Assembly: GCF_021018895.1 (NCBI RefSeq)
Contig: NC_079378.1
Location: forward strand, 10,971,501-11,035,500
Origin: Seriola aureovittata
Lineage: Eukaryota > Chordata > Actinopteri > Carangiformes > Carangidae
Direction of reading: 5' to 3'
DNA: 64,000 bases
The notes under the pieces are model-generated. The model was not told the origin of the DNA and ran no database searches. It saw only the letters and a list, made by a program, of their open reading frames with translations. The position numbers and the translations under genes are program-made. The stretch's first letter is position 1, and the number at the start of each line of letters is the position of its first letter. Below, piece by piece: positions 25,096 through 38,346 of the stretch.

Positions 25096-28000
25096 CTGCG
25101 CAGGTGGCGTTGCAATCAGCTGTCCTGGCCTTTAAACGGGGCTGACTGTTCCAGCACTTTAAAACAAACAGGGGAACAGAATTCCAATTGCTTTTTATAC
25201 CAAGATATGGTTACGGATAACAACCTTGTTTTCCTTGATTATCAACATGTTCTTTTTTTTTGTTTTTTTTTTTGTTTCTCCTTTGAATATGTGCGGATAC
25301 AGTTGACAGGTTATTAATATGAATGACTCTACAAATCCTTCACAGTGTGCTGTAAAGACACACTTTTTCATCTTTGGAAGGCTAGCAAGAAGAGGACAAA
25401 TCTTATTTTCTGAACTGCCAAGGCATAAGTGAAAGCAATTCATTTGTGTCAGACAGGAGGCAGTGATACTTTGAGCCTCTTGCCACCGGCACCAGAGAAA
25501 GCTCACTGTATGCTCTGCACTACAGTGGGGCTCAAATTAGATTGATTGTGGCACAGTCAATGTCATGCCCAGTTTCCTTTTCCAGACGCAGCAGTTTCCA
25601 CTCTGTGGCCAAGTCGGAAGCGTTTCTGTACACCTGAAGAGAGTGCCAACACTTTTGTGACTCCTTTTTTTTTTGATTATTAGTGGTCAGTTGTGCTACA
25701 TGACGGGTGAGACTGTAATTGTGTAATATCAAAAAAAAAAAAAAAAAGACCAAAACTTAAACCTGCCATACTGACTTGACGTTGTAGTTTCACCCTCTCC
25801 TCTCTTCTTCCTTCTGCTCTCAGCTGTTTGCTTTCCTGGGGACTGTATCTTGACTGATCTCCCTGTGCTCCACTTGTTTATGCTGACCAATCATGTGTGA
25901 GTTATTGCCCATCCACACCGCAGCTTCGAGCCATCCAGGAGGTGCCAGGTGTGCCAAACACTATTTCACCTGCTATTAAGAAAATCGGCTGGCATGAAGG
26001 AGCTTGGTGGTGAAGGGTAAGGAGGAGAGGAAAGCTCTCTGGTTTTGTGTGGAAAAAAAACAAAAACTTTTTGCTTTTTTGTTAAGAGGCTCATCTTTGA
26101 TAAAAGCATCCAGCTGGTATTATTCTTCACACACAGTGGAGGTCTATGAAATGGAAAGATTGTTGTAAGTTTCGTTTCCCCTTCTGAGGAAACACTCCCA
26201 CATTTCCACTGCTTCTAGCTAATTATCACATTATGCTGCCAATTACCTACTCACCTGGAAAGGTAATTGCTTGGGTATTCCCCAAATGGTCAGGCTCCGG
26301 TTAACAATGCTTAGCCATGCTCTCGCTTTCTTGCTTTATTTTTTGTTTGTGGTGAAGGAGACAAGGAAGGTGTAGAACAGGTTTAAGAGACACAAAGGTG
26401 AAATATAGATACCACCTTGCCAAAAATGTATGTTATGCTCGATTAAAGTTAAATAATTCTGAGAATTCCGCGGCATTTGAATACAATTTTTATTCCACAC
26501 TTGAATGTGTTCAAGCGCATTGTTTAATCGCTGCAGTTTCTCCCTCCTGCGGTGTAGTTCATTCGAGAGGGGGGAAAACAACACGCCATTTGAACTCCAA
26601 TACACTCAAAATGACCTCAACAAGACTGATCTGCCACGTGAGCAACGGCAATGCTACAGAATATTTGGATGGATAATGATGACGAAAGGTACTGAAGACA
26701 CAATCTGAAGTGCTCAGATAAAATTACAGTGACTCCAGCTGACTTTGTTTTGAATTTGCCCAATGAACACAGTAAAAAAAAAGTGTGCACCAATGATTAA
26801 ATAAGATAAGAACAGTAAATACTGTACCCCTCTAACAAGTAGCATATGGCCCAATGGACTCAACTGGGCTACAACACCAGTAACTACTGAAACAAACCGC
26901 TGTAAAAGTGCCACTGAACATTAGCTATTCGTATTTGAGTAATTCACAGCTGTGGTTCATTCAAGGTGAGTCTGAAACACATTCAGATTAGAAAACTAAC
27001 TCAATGAAGTAATCCAGTGATTTAAGGCATACACACTATCATAATGCGACAAATGCTAATGTGTAAAAGATGCTGAAAAGGTTTACAGTAACCCCAAATA
27101 TGAGCTTTTGCTGCTAAAAATGAATCACTACATTTCAAATGGCACAGAATCCCAAGCACAGAGGTCAACCCACAGTTTGTATGGGGATACACAAAAGTTT
27201 TTAGGAGTTGTGTTGTTTTTAAAGCAATGCCAATGAAATTTCCTCAGCTCGTTTTCATAGCACTCTACCACTCAATACATCATCATCAGCTGTGACAATG
27301 AAGTGACACAATAAGGCAGAGGTGTGAAGCTACAGCAGCGGCTCATATCTCCACTCACAGCTGCCCAAGTTCTGAATAATAAAGACACTCGAAACATTTG
27401 TGTATAAATATTAAAAAAAAAAAAAACATATGTGATGCGTAACAAATGCTGTTCCAGGGGCTTTTTTTCATTACCATTTTCCATCCATAACAATTGCTGA
27501 TGTGAAGAATTACATGCCCAAAACCATTGATGTAGCCGCTGTGAGCAGCTGGTCTTTGCCAAGAAAGCAGACACATGGACACACATATAAGCACAAAGAA
27601 ACATGTGCACATACAGACACTAATACACATCCAAACACACAATGACAGTAGTATTGTATTTGGGTTCCACGCTCTGTCATATCTATTACAGCATTTCCTG
27701 CTCAAGGGCTCTCAGTGCCTTTCAACTCACAGTCACACAACACAACTTTTTTTCCACTCAGGCAACACGGTCCAAGGACTTGACTAATACATGACTCACA
27801 CTGTCGCTCCGGCCAAGAGTAACGATCACTTCATACAGTGCTGTGCACAGTTCATATATATTATGCAGCATCAGAATATATAATCCAATTTACCCAACCT
27901 TGGATTGTGGGAAGAAACTGGAACACCAGAGGGAACTCACACAGACACAGGCAGAAACTTTATGCAGTCTCAAAAGTCTTTCTCAGGTGCTGTGCAGGGT

Positions 28001-28114
28001 TAAGAAATCAAAGTATAGGCTACACAAGCTCCACCTGTTAACCTGATTACCTCACTGTTCTGTGATAGGGCCACATTAGCAAATGACTAAGTAGCATGCA
28101 TATTAAAGAATCGT

Positions 28115-28120
<6 letters not shown>

Positions 28121-28154
<34 letters not shown>
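28121..28154 (+). repeat. GT microsatellite
   Basis: A perfect run of 17 GT units. Confidence 0.97.
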
Positions 28155-28155
<1 letters not shown>

Positions 28156-29345
28156 ACACATCAGAATCGGACATAGCACTGTCCAAAAACAAAATATTTC
28201 ACCTACGTTATCAATGTGTGCTTTAGAAGGGTTTACAACTACTTACACCACGGGCATTGAGAAGTCTTGATTGTGCTTGTCTGGGTGGCGTGGATCACTG
28301 GACATGTATAACGTAAATGCTTATTTGAAGTCCTAAATTAAAGCACCAGGAATAAAGCTGTAGGTGAGGAGAGCGCTAGAGAAAGCTTAGCTAAAGAGTT
28401 GTGAGCTATGGTTATTTATGTAACCACTTCCAACACCGCAGAAAAGAAAAGAAGATAGACACTGCTCAGACAGAACCATGCAAATTTATTTTCAGATGTG
28501 TGTTTGATACTGACGTAAGACCTACAGCAGTAAAAATGGGACTGTACTGGTACTGGTCTCGGATCAGGTCTTGGCTACTAGGAACACGGCTATACTTAGT
28601 GAACTAAATTGATCGAGTTGTAAGCGGTGTTTGAAATATTCAGGTTTTTTGTGCAAGTCATTGGAGTTACTTCCTGAGAAAGGGCCAGGATACCCAGGTA
28701 TAAGAGGTGCTATTTTATTCTTAAAATATAGTCTGTTTGTTTTTTCCACTGTACCTGAAGCACAGGGAATTATGACTTTGGATTATACACTTCACAATAC
28801 TTCCTATAAAAGAAAATCCTGAGTGGCTCAGAAACAGAGGAGAAATTATATGGATGACAGCACTGCAAAATTCAATAACAGTAGTTTGTTTAAACATTTT
28901 GAGCCTCTGGGGTTGTGCTGTCAGGTCCCCACGGTGATGTATAGCCGTTTGGTTTGTGGTGTTTGCACCATTGTACGCAACAGTTCATGGCAATGTTATG
29001 CTCCTCTGGCGACCTTATTGCTGTTTGCCACCATGGTTCTCAACTATGATTTCAAGAGACAGCTTTATGGCTCCTGAATCAGTATGAGGAAATAATTCAG
29101 TGGAATCGGAGAGCGCAACCTTGAATGCTCTCCAATAGGGAAGGGTCAAAGTGAGGTAACTTCATTCCTGAACTCTATTTTCTTCTCACGTGTCCAAAAT
29201 TATTCTGTATGGGTCTACAAACTGTTGAAGTGTGTAGTAAATGTTCTCCAACATTACACCCTTAGCGTTGCATGTGAACACTGTTTATGGGATAGCCACT
29301 ACTGCCTTCTCCACCAACTAGTTTTTTTTCTCTCTCAAGCAAAGC

Positions 29346-29391
29346 CACGCACACGCGCACACACGCACACACACACGCACACACACACACA
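29346..29391 (+). repeat. interrupted CA/CGCA repeat
   Basis: CACGCACACGCGCACACACG-type units grade into a pure CA run. Confidence 0.9.
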
Positions 29392-32300
29392 GTTCATACC
29401 TTCCCACCTCTAAGGGTAATTAAATCTTAAACCGTGCACATCACTGAACTGAGCTGTTATTGCAACAGACAGGACTCTGCTGGAATTAATTGTTCCAGCC
29501 AGTCATGTTGCAAACACACAGTACACCAGAGTGAGAGGAAAGAGAAGAGGGAGAAAAAGAGAGGGATTTCAAAACAATGGTCATGAAATTGCAGTTTGTT
29601 TTTTTTTGGCTTAATTTGGCCTCGGCTCATAGCCACAGAGATCACCAAAGGTATAAATCATTTATCCAGCACAGATTAAAATGTACATCAAAATGCATTT
29701 TTTTTTATGTGTGTCAGGCTGAGTCTGTTCTAGCTTAGATTAATATTTGATTTTTTTTTTTCTTTCAATATAAGAAACTGAAGGCAAAAGCTTCTGCACC
29801 ATTTGTGAGAGGGAAGAACATAAAGTACAAAATGGAAGAGGAGGTTGGGAGCTTTTGACAAGTGGAGATCCTTTTTTTTCATGTAAGAATTCTAGTAATA
29901 TCTCATTTCTAGAAGAAGAACATCATACAGGTAATTCTGAGAATGCTTTAACCACTAATAAATAGTACTCAGAAGATAAAATGAGACTACTCATCCATAC
30001 AGCACTCATCCACTATTAAAAGCTTTAATTTCCTTGTTTCTACAGCAACAACCTGAAGCTGTGTCCCTCAGTGGCACATGCTCTGGTATTTTACTTATTT
30101 GACATGTTTTAGACTGATGGACCTCTTGGCCACCTCACAGAATCACCTACACTGGCCGGTGCATGCAGTTTAAAAAACGTATCTGAAATGAGGAATTGAG
30201 TCTTACAGTACAACACGGCTTCACAGGAAATCACAACTAAAGCTGGTGAAAACACAACTAGCTTGCAGGCCATGAGCTGCTAGTGTATCAGAGGCAGTTG
30301 TGTGATTATTCTGCCCTCTTAGATGTCTATTAAACACAGGTAATGACATGGAAAGCTCACTGAAACTGTTTTACCTCAGGGTGCCTCAGACCCAGGTACA
30401 TTTTATGTCTTCATGCAAGCGGCCATAATTGTAAATGTGTCTTCTTTTTTTAAATTGGTTTGTAATGAACAGCGTCTATTTGAATTATCTGCCTTTTACA
30501 CTGCATGCAAGCTTCACATCTGTGGGTTTATCTTTTTATTTTCTTTTTTGTTGCAGATGAAAAAAAAAGACGTAGTACACTGATAATGCGTACATGTGTG
30601 TATTAATCCGTATATGAAGCTATACTCTCTCTGATTGAGGAAACAGAATGAGTTTTTTTTTTTTTTTAATACAGATAGTGTAATTAACTCTTCTACTCAA
30701 ACGGAGCAAGGACAAATAGATAATGACATATGTTCCCACAAGCGCTTTCTAAAGATTTATCAGACACTAGCATACTTACATACTTTAATATGTTTCATGC
30801 TTGTTTTATTGCACAGAATTATTTCATGTATTTCTCCCCTGCCCTGTTCTTCTAACTACTACGAATTATCATCTTGCGTGGGACACAAAAAATGAATTGC
30901 ACCTTTTCCTGGGAGATTTCACTTGCTGTCGATTTCTATGGACATACGGTCATTTTGTTTCCACACATAATTCGCAATTGACAGCAATATTGTTGGTGTG
31001 TCTTTCTCATTTTGTTTTGCACACGTCACATACCATCAACATTTTTTTTTCCCTTTGGGCTGCTTGCAGTTTCCATTTCCATATCATGTCTCATAATTAT
31101 TCAGAGGCCTGCCTGCACGCTTGGCGCATGAGCACATGTGCAATTTAGAGATCGTGCGATGGTATCAAATCACTTTGCAACAAGTAATACATTTAAATCA
31201 ATCCTCACCTGTGTTCAGGCCTGTGCATTATTCATGGCAGCTACCGTTTTCAGTCTATTTTGGATGTGCAATTGGCTTTGACATTTGTTTGCATGTGTTT
31301 GCGGGGCTGTGTGTCTATTGAGGGTTTTTAGATGGATGTTCTTGTTTGAGCAGTTTTTCAAAAAAAAAAAAAAAACTCACGTCATGGAACAAAACATTGC
31401 GTTCCTGAGTGAATGCAACGTTCCTGCATTGTGCAACTTGGGGAGCTGTGTGTTGCAGCAGTGCCACTCAACACTGCATAATGAAATGAAGATTGTGCTC
31501 TGAATGAGAACTGTTTATGCTTCCCAAAGTTCCTGGTACACTCCACTCTGATCATAACAACAAAACGCCAATGTGCTGATTTAGTGATGTACTCGATTTT
31601 TAAGGAGAGACTCTAGTTAGTTAGTGTTATCTTAACTATCGTGTTTCAATGTCTTTTAGACAACAAGCATCTCCCGGCTTCATTTTTAACAAAGCAGAAA
31701 CTAAGCACGATCACCAGAATGAACTCATCGCTTTGTCTGTAATCAGACGCTCACTCAATCAAAGCTGCATCTAATTTCTCTAATATCATCATGGTGAAAT
31801 CAGTGAACCCCTGCTGCTGACTCACTCATTGCTCTGGACAAATGTCAGCTAATTGCCTAGAAATGCCATGTATATGAGCAAATCCACTGCACTCTTCACA
31901 TACACAACATTATTTCAGCTTTGCTAACCAAAGAGCTCATGAGACAAGGCTAACCAGCCAGACAAGAGATCTGGCTCACAAAAATAGTGGCTCACAAAAA
32001 GTGAGTAACTGTGGCTAATGAAAGTAGCCATAGTTGGCTAAGAGTGCAACACAAAAGACACTTCCTTGCGTGTCGCGCTGAAGCAACATTAAGACGACAG
32101 TCCAGTGCATCACAGTGTATATACTGTGCAGGCTTTTAAAATGATCACTGAACAGAATAAAACCATGGAAACTGACTATGTTATGTGCTGAGTGCATCTC
32201 GGTTGTGGGTGAAATAACAATGGTCATGAAGGCTTTTTTTCCACCCCCTTTCTGCAGTTCTCTAACTCTCTTTCACATCCCTTACAATTTCAATGAAAGG

Positions 32301-33779
32301 ATAAAACACTTATAAAGCAGAAAAGTTTTTAAATCAGAGACAAAGAAGTTTTGTTTAAAGTTATAATCCATCCAAGGTTTACATTCAATCAAACCCAATC
32401 CAGTTCTTTAGTATCAAAAGAGTCCATACAAGCTCATTGTTAATGTATTTGTTTCCTTCAAAAGGAAGAGAAAAAAAAAAAAAAAACCCCAGGATCATCA
32501 TGACCAATATACAAATACTGTAGCTTTCAAAAAGGTCATGTAGTGCACTATAAATATCATCAGAGAAAATGAGAATCTTACTCACAAGCTGCACAATGCG
32601 CTGTGACCTTTTTCCCTCTTTGTGTTTTTGTGGAATTTCAATGTTGATACCATCCGGAGACTGCCAGGTGCAAAGATGATGCTAAATTACATTTGATAAA
32701 AGAAAATATCACACAAAACCCTTTTTTACAGTGGGTGTCAGGGGTTGCAGCAGAGTGATATTTGCTGAAGTGACACTGCAAGGACAGCCGTGTCTCAATT
32801 CTCTTGAGTAAAGGTAATTTTGGTGTTTTGAAAATACAATTTTAAAGATTGAATATTCTTTATGAAAAAAAAAAAAAACTACTAGGAAATGTGACATAAT
32901 CTATAACATGTTAGAAAGTAATTTACAAAGCTAAACTGTTTAGCTGTCACCTCTGGCTGACATAGATGAGTGAGCTACAGGACAAGTCTCTCTAGTGCAA
33001 CATGATGCTGGTGCAAAAGCACAAAATAGGCCATCAAGCAGGGAAGAGCGATTTCTCCCAAAGAGTCCTTGAAATAATATTTTCAAATCTTTCGTCTTAC
33101 TGGCGTAATAAAAAAGTTACGATGCTCCAGCCTGTGGTAACTCATCTGAGGAGCACGTATTGTGTCTTCCTCCACACACATACACACAGGACTTAAAAGG
33201 CTAAAAGAGAAATATGTAGAGTTGAGATAATAAACCCATTAATATGTGCCTTTGTTGTTATCATTTAACTTTAGAATACAATACAGGTGGGAGAGTGGGA
33301 CTTGTTGGGAACAATAATCTCATTCTTAAGTATCCTTGGTTTTGATAGTGTTGCCTTTTTGCATTATTTGGTCATGTTTATTGGAGAGGTAGAATCCATC
33401 ATATGCAGAGTAAAGTAACTGGGCCTAACAGAGCAAATGTAACAGTTAGAATCGAGTAAAGCAACATTAAACTACTCCTGTTGTACTCCTTAGCAGGTTA
33501 TTTAAATAGCTTGTGCACATTAGATGCACAGATTGGCTGATACTGTGTGTGCTATACATTTGTGTGCTGTGAACTGCATGTCAGTGCAGTCTTGCTTGTT
33601 CTCACTTGAGCCGATGAAAGCTTTGTATTGAATTTGAGATGGAGAGCTTCTTTATCCCATCACCTCAGGGCAATCACAGATATGCTCTCCTCCAACAGAA
33701 CCTAGTCAATTGTAAGAGCAGCAACCTTAGCAAGGTTATTTACTGTATCCTAATCACTATTAGGATCCTGAGACATAAT

Positions 33780-34023
33780 GTGCAGTGGTTCTTGCTCAGG
33801 ATGTGGAGTGGGGGGATCCATTAATTGCCGGGTTGATGATTTGTTCCCCAGCTCCTCATGTCCACATGTTGAAGTGCACTTTAGCAAGACACTAAACCCC
33901 ATTGGCCTGACCAAGGTCTTGTTAGCACCACCACCATTACTGTGTGTGAATGAGAGACAAATTGTTAAGTGCATCGTCTGCTAAGGTAGACAAGCAACAT
34001 ATAAGTGCAGTCCATTTACCGTT
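33780..34023 (+). mobile_element. fish dispersed repeat (nonautonomous)
   Basis: It has the recognisable blocks TTTAGCAAGACACTAAACCC, ACCACCATTACTGTGTGTGA, AGTGCATCGTCTGCTAAGG and the terminal ATAAGTGCAGTCCATTTACC. This set is widespread in fish intergenic DNA. The copy is diverged and its left border is approximate. Confidence 0.7.
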
Positions 34024-36689
34024 TACATAATTTACTTAGTTGATGGAGGGGGGCACAGATGTTGTTAACCACGATCGCTGAAAGAGATGGCGTAACCTGT
34101 TTATATGTTGATGGGGTTGGTGGAATAGATGTTGGTATTTTCTCTTCTTGGACTAGACTTCTGATCCAGGAAGGAGTTGAGAGGGTTAAGCCAGCTTGGG
34201 CTCCATCCATGCTGCACCAGTGAATTCCCACACCTAACTGAGTGTAGGTTGGAAGACCAGCAAGTGGCTGCTGGATTGCTACCAAAAAAATGTCTAACCA
34301 CCATTTTAATCTCAGTGTTCGTTTGCTACTACAAAATCTAAACTACTATACTGACCTAATGCCTGGAACCAAATTCATCAGAAAGGAAGGGATGTGGGAA
34401 TGACAGTGTACTGTTCTGTATCAAATCCTTTTCAGTTTAGTTTAGTTATAGATTATGTATCAAACACCAACACCATGTACTATTGGTGGGACTCCTACTC
34501 CTTTTACTACTGCTGCTGCTATAAACCTAATAAAAATTTCCACCACCACCGCACACTCCTCATCACAAATACCTTTGAGACCATTTTTGATTTTGAACTC
34601 CGGCTGAGTCTCACCAGAAAGCCCCCTGTATGTAATTCACACACTGGGTTTACAGAGAAATGGATGATGCAACCCTTTACTTGCACAATAGATCCTTCTC
34701 AAACTGGATCTGACTAGAAACCAGTTACTTCTTTTTTTAGACTCTTCAAGTGCCAATGCAACAACATCAAGCAACCTCCAGGTGGGAAAGCAGGATCAGG
34801 AAGAAAAACGAGATCAGCCCCAGCAGCCTTTAATTCCCACCTCTATCGGGGGAATTTACACAGAGCAGACACAGTCATCCTTCAAGTGATCAGTAATCCA
34901 CACAGACTGCAACCTGGAATTCTTTACCAAAATAAGAGTCAGTCAGGCTGCTCTTGCCATAAGAGACCAGGAGAATTCAACAGAACAGTCTTTCTGTATG
35001 TGAACAAAGTAGAAAAGAAAGCCACTGTGCCTTAAGAGGTATAAATGGCACACAGTAGCAGAGAAATGTCTACATGAAGAATTTAAGATATAAATGACAT
35101 GACATTACATACCTCAACATATAACCTAAAAGCTGCTCTCACCGGCATCATCCTGACAATGACCGTGCCAGCCTGGATGACAAAGACTTAGCAGTTCCCA
35201 GCCTGCTGAGAGCTCAAAGGGATCACCAACCTCTGTGCCATCAGCTAACCTGCATGGTGGAGTCCTGCCTCAGCAGCAGGAGACTGCTTCACTGCAGGCT
35301 ACCATATAAGCATGACATATAAAGTAGGTACTGTCTGTACATCACATGTTAAAGGGGCTATAAGTTTTCTCTGCCACTGAAAAGAGGTTATAACGCACCC
35401 GCAGTGCTACGTTGTCAGGGCAGATTGGAGGCTACTGCGACTCGCTATCATTCAGTGATGAGACTAGGGGGCTAGCTGGTTAGCCTGCTAACTTAAGCAG
35501 AAGAAAAGACGTCATAGAGACAAGAGTTAACATTGGTGTTACTTTCCACCGCTGGAGACAGCTCTTGGCGAGTAAAGGAATGAGGTTTGATCCTGAACTC
35601 GCGTTGTTTCTTCTAGACTGCTAAGTGAACAGCTATTAATGCTAACACTGGCTATGTAGCAATAGCGAAACTTAAATATCTCCTTTAATGGAGAATATCA
35701 TTTTGAAATCTTATTATGGAAATATACAGCTTTCACCTTCGTAGGTAGTGGCATTCCTAAGCTGTCATCATTACCTAAGTGATTATTAAATCAAGTGTAT
35801 TTCCTCTGTGGAATCCGTTTCCTGATCATAAAGGTGGTGCAGTTATTGATCGCTCCCTTGTCCTCCCAACCATTTTATTTTAATCGCATCATGACTAAAC
35901 AAGGTGACAAAAGAGAATTATAATCTTAACATGTTTATCCCTTTTATATTTCCGCATTTGACAGTGTTGCATTTCCATATCTCTGCTCATTGACTGTATA
36001 TGAGAAGCTGTTCATTGCAAAGTTTTTGACATACGAGTCCCCCAAGTTCCTAAGAACTACAAGAGAATTCAGGTGCATCTCATGTAATCCCAAACCATAT
36101 TTGCTAAAGCAGGGTGTGTCTATCTTAGGATGTGCTGTCAGTTACAATATGATAGTGTCATGTTTGATCCTGCTGCGTCAGCAGTGTCAGTTGGATGGAT
36201 CTAGGGTCCTTGGAAACAATAGTCCAAAACCAATTCCAGGAGAACTCATATGGATAGTACTCCACATACGCACGACATGACTTACACTATACTATGATGA
36301 AAATTTTAGTGAACAGTTTATATACCCATTGTGAGCCAAAAAGTGCCTGCCACAGTATTGTGTTGTTTATGGTTCAGCCAGCTAAGAAGATAGTTAAGAA
36401 ACCTTCCTTCCATCTGTTGACTACAAGTTAATGCTATAATGCAACTGCCAATAGCATCACTAAGTGATGTGCTATTTTAAGTTAAGTTCTGGCAAGCAAA
36501 GTTTATCCATCTTTGTTCTATCTCATATGCAATATTGGTTAATATACCCATCTATGCATCTCTCAGTAATACTTGTTCATTCTTGTGCCTACATTATCGC
36601 TTAGTGACAACAAGCTCCAGGCCCAGCAACACTTAAATAATGACTGCTTGTTTTTAGCATTTCATGGCTTATTAACATTTAACAATTCC
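34024..36689. other. noncoding flank with the 35.35-kb MITE
   Basis: Outside the MITE nothing is recognised. Parts of 36290-36690 may belong to the decayed left half of the Tc1 relic. Confidence 0.5.
35349..35688 (+). mobile_element. TTAA-flanked MITE-like element, copy 1
   Basis: The ends read TTAAAGGGGCTATAAGTTT and, on the other strand, TTAAAGGAGATATTTAAGTTT, so there is an imperfect terminal inverted repeat of about 20 bases. The interior shares long stretches with 60675-60885, including GGGCTAGCTGGTTAGC, GAAAAGACGT, ATAGAGACAAGAGTTAACAT and CTTGGCGAGT. At 340 bp and without an open frame, it looks nonautonomous. Confidence 0.75.
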
Positions 36690-37380
36690 GAAGATTATGT
36701 AAAGATTTGGGCTGCAGGGTGAAAAGTTACTTGAGGAATAAAAAGGTCAATATAGGTCTCGATTCTCTAGAGTTTTATTATTTACCTCTGTGGTAAGCAA
36801 ATGGACACAACTTCTAAGATGAGTTTGGCAACCTCAAGCATACTGCCATGTAATCAAACTTTTGCAGTAGAACGGGCTCAGTGACTTTCCCTATTGGCCA
36901 CTCTAATGTTATGTTTGCCAACTACAAAGTGTGGTGGAGGAAGGATAGTTATCTGGGGCTGATTTTAATGGTATTGGTTAGATCATTTTAATTGCAATTA
37001 ATAGAAATCTGAATTCTACAGCATCAAGTGATATTTAAAAAAAAAGGCAAAAACCAAAGTTCACAAAAAGATATTTTTTCCCAGTTCGGTGTTGAGGAAC
37101 TTGACTGGGCTTCACAGAACCCTGACCTCAATGCCGTCCAACACCTTTGGGATGAATTGTTGCACCAACTGTGAGGCATTCCCTATCGCCCAAAATCAAT
37201 GCCCAAAAACTCACTCATACTCTTGTTGCGGGATGTAAGCAGATGCCTGCAGCCAGATTCTCAAAGTCTTGGGGGAAAGCCTTCCAGGGAAGATCGGGGA
37301 CTGCTGTAGCGGCAATTATGTTAGGAACAGAGCATGTATTTGAGGAAATAATCTCCAATTTGAAGTGGTCAATTTCTTAA
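36690..37380 (+). pseudogene. Tc1/mariner-type transposase relic
   Basis: The best-preserved part, 37096-37170, reads LDWASQNPDLNAVQHLWDEL followed shortly by a stop. This is the Tc1 block normally written PDLNPIEHLW, which carries the catalytic Glu of the DDE triad. Here that Glu codon is CAA (Gln, 37139-37141). Upstream fragments resemble the same family: about 36868-36915 (ACGGGCTCAGTGACTTTCC, then the TATTGGCCACTCTAATGTTA stretch) and about 36925-36960 (KCGGGRIVIWG-like). The downstream part 37170-37380 matches the end of the transposase frame in outline. Many indels and stops are present, so the copy is dead. Terminal repeats were not located; the limits are approximate. Confidence 0.8.
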
Positions 37381-37811
37381 ATGAGGGAATCATTTATCAC
37401 AAAATTTCCCCTGGAGACTTAAGTGGAACACACCTGCTGCATCATGTAGTGCCACATCATTAGACATGCCAAACAGACAGAGGAATCAGATGGTGTGGTA
37501 GCTCAGATAGACTCATTCAGAGAGTCGAAAAACTATGATAATACAATCGTGATTAACTTTTCTGGAGAATTGACATTTTAAAACAGGACAATGATGTATC
37601 CCGGACGAAACTGCCCAGACGGCATTATGCCTATCTTGAAAAATACATTGAATAATTGGCGGGTCTGCTGTTTAGCTGAATAAGCAGAAGGCTAGGTGAT
37701 CAGTGTTTCTCAGTAAGAGGTGATCAGATCATGTTGCCTCATTAGCTCGGTTTGTTTTACTAAGTGCTGTAATGTTTTTTGCGGCAAACCAGTCAGTCAG
37801 AACTAAACTGT

Positions 37812-37855
37812 CACTTAATGTCTGCTGACTGGCAACTTTCACGCCTGTTCATCTG

Positions 37856-37900
<45 letters not shown>

Positions 37901-37937
37901 GCGGGCGTGTCCAGGTGGCGATGGGAGTATTAATAGA
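37812..37937 (+). promoter_or_regulatory. ins: insulin proximal promoter with beta-cell-type motifs
   Basis: Upstream of exon 1 lie, in order: a TAAT-type homeodomain core (CTTAATG, 37813-37819; PDX1-like A box), a MAF half-site TGCTGAC (37823-37829), an E-box CATCTG (37850-37855; the core used by NeuroD1 in insulin promoters), a CA microsatellite, a second E-box CAGGTG (37912-37917), and a weak TATA-like ATTAATAG (37930-37936). Each motif is short and common by itself. Their order and distance from exon 1 are what suggest function. No binding is demonstrated. Confidence 0.5.
37859..37897 (+). repeat. CA microsatellite inside the insulin promoter
   Basis: An uninterrupted AC run of about 19.5 units lies roughly 60-100 bases upstream of the inferred transcription start, between the E-box/MAF/TAAT cluster and the TATA-like box. 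Length polymorphism here would change the spacing of the proximal elements. Confidence 0.97.
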
Positions 37938-37955
37938 GAGAAGTCCCTCAGGTCA

Positions 37956-38033
37956 GCTTCACACCAACCAGCTTTCTACAGCCCCAATACTGCTCCTGCA
38001 CATCTCATCCATTTCCTCCTCTTCCAACTATAG
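37956..38033 (+). other. ins: insulin gene noncoding exon 1 (5' UTR)
   Basis: Vertebrate insulin genes have a short untranslated first exon. Here a pyrimidine-rich, CA-containing leader ends at CTATAG|GTAAGCT, an excellent donor, at 38033/38034. The matching acceptor is GTGGGCAG|CACTTC at 38334/38335, which leaves only 12 untranslated bases before the ATG in exon 2. The 5' boundary is inferred as about 25-30 bases downstream of the ATTAATAG box at 37930-37936 and is not directly visible. Intron 1 would be 301 bases long. Confidence 0.7.
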
Positions 38034-38346
38034 GTAAGCTGTTATCCACCTCTTCCACTCCCCCTTCTCTATTTACTCCTCCATTTCATTCTTCTATCCT
38101 TTCACCATCATTTTCTCCACCTTTTCTTTGATGCTCTTTTAAAAAGGCAGCACTTTACTTCCATTACACCTATCTACTTTTATCATCATCTATCTTTGAC
38201 CTCCTCTTATCATCCATCTTCTTTTTTTTTTTTTTAACCTCATTCATCCCCTCTTCCTCTTTCACTATTTTTGATTAACAAATAGATAGCTTTCCTGCTT
38301 CTGCTTCCTCATTCAAACATGTCTTTGTGGGCAGCACTTCTCCGTT

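Larger units (their letters stand above)
23800..33779. other. noncoding except one weak exon candidate
   Basis: Contains the exon candidate at 24944-25095, poly(T), poly(A) and GT tracts, and unique-looking AT-rich DNA. 26190-26290 and 31060-31290 have conserved-element texture with many ATTA/TAAT and octamer-like words. No reading frame is convincing. Confidence 0.55.
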
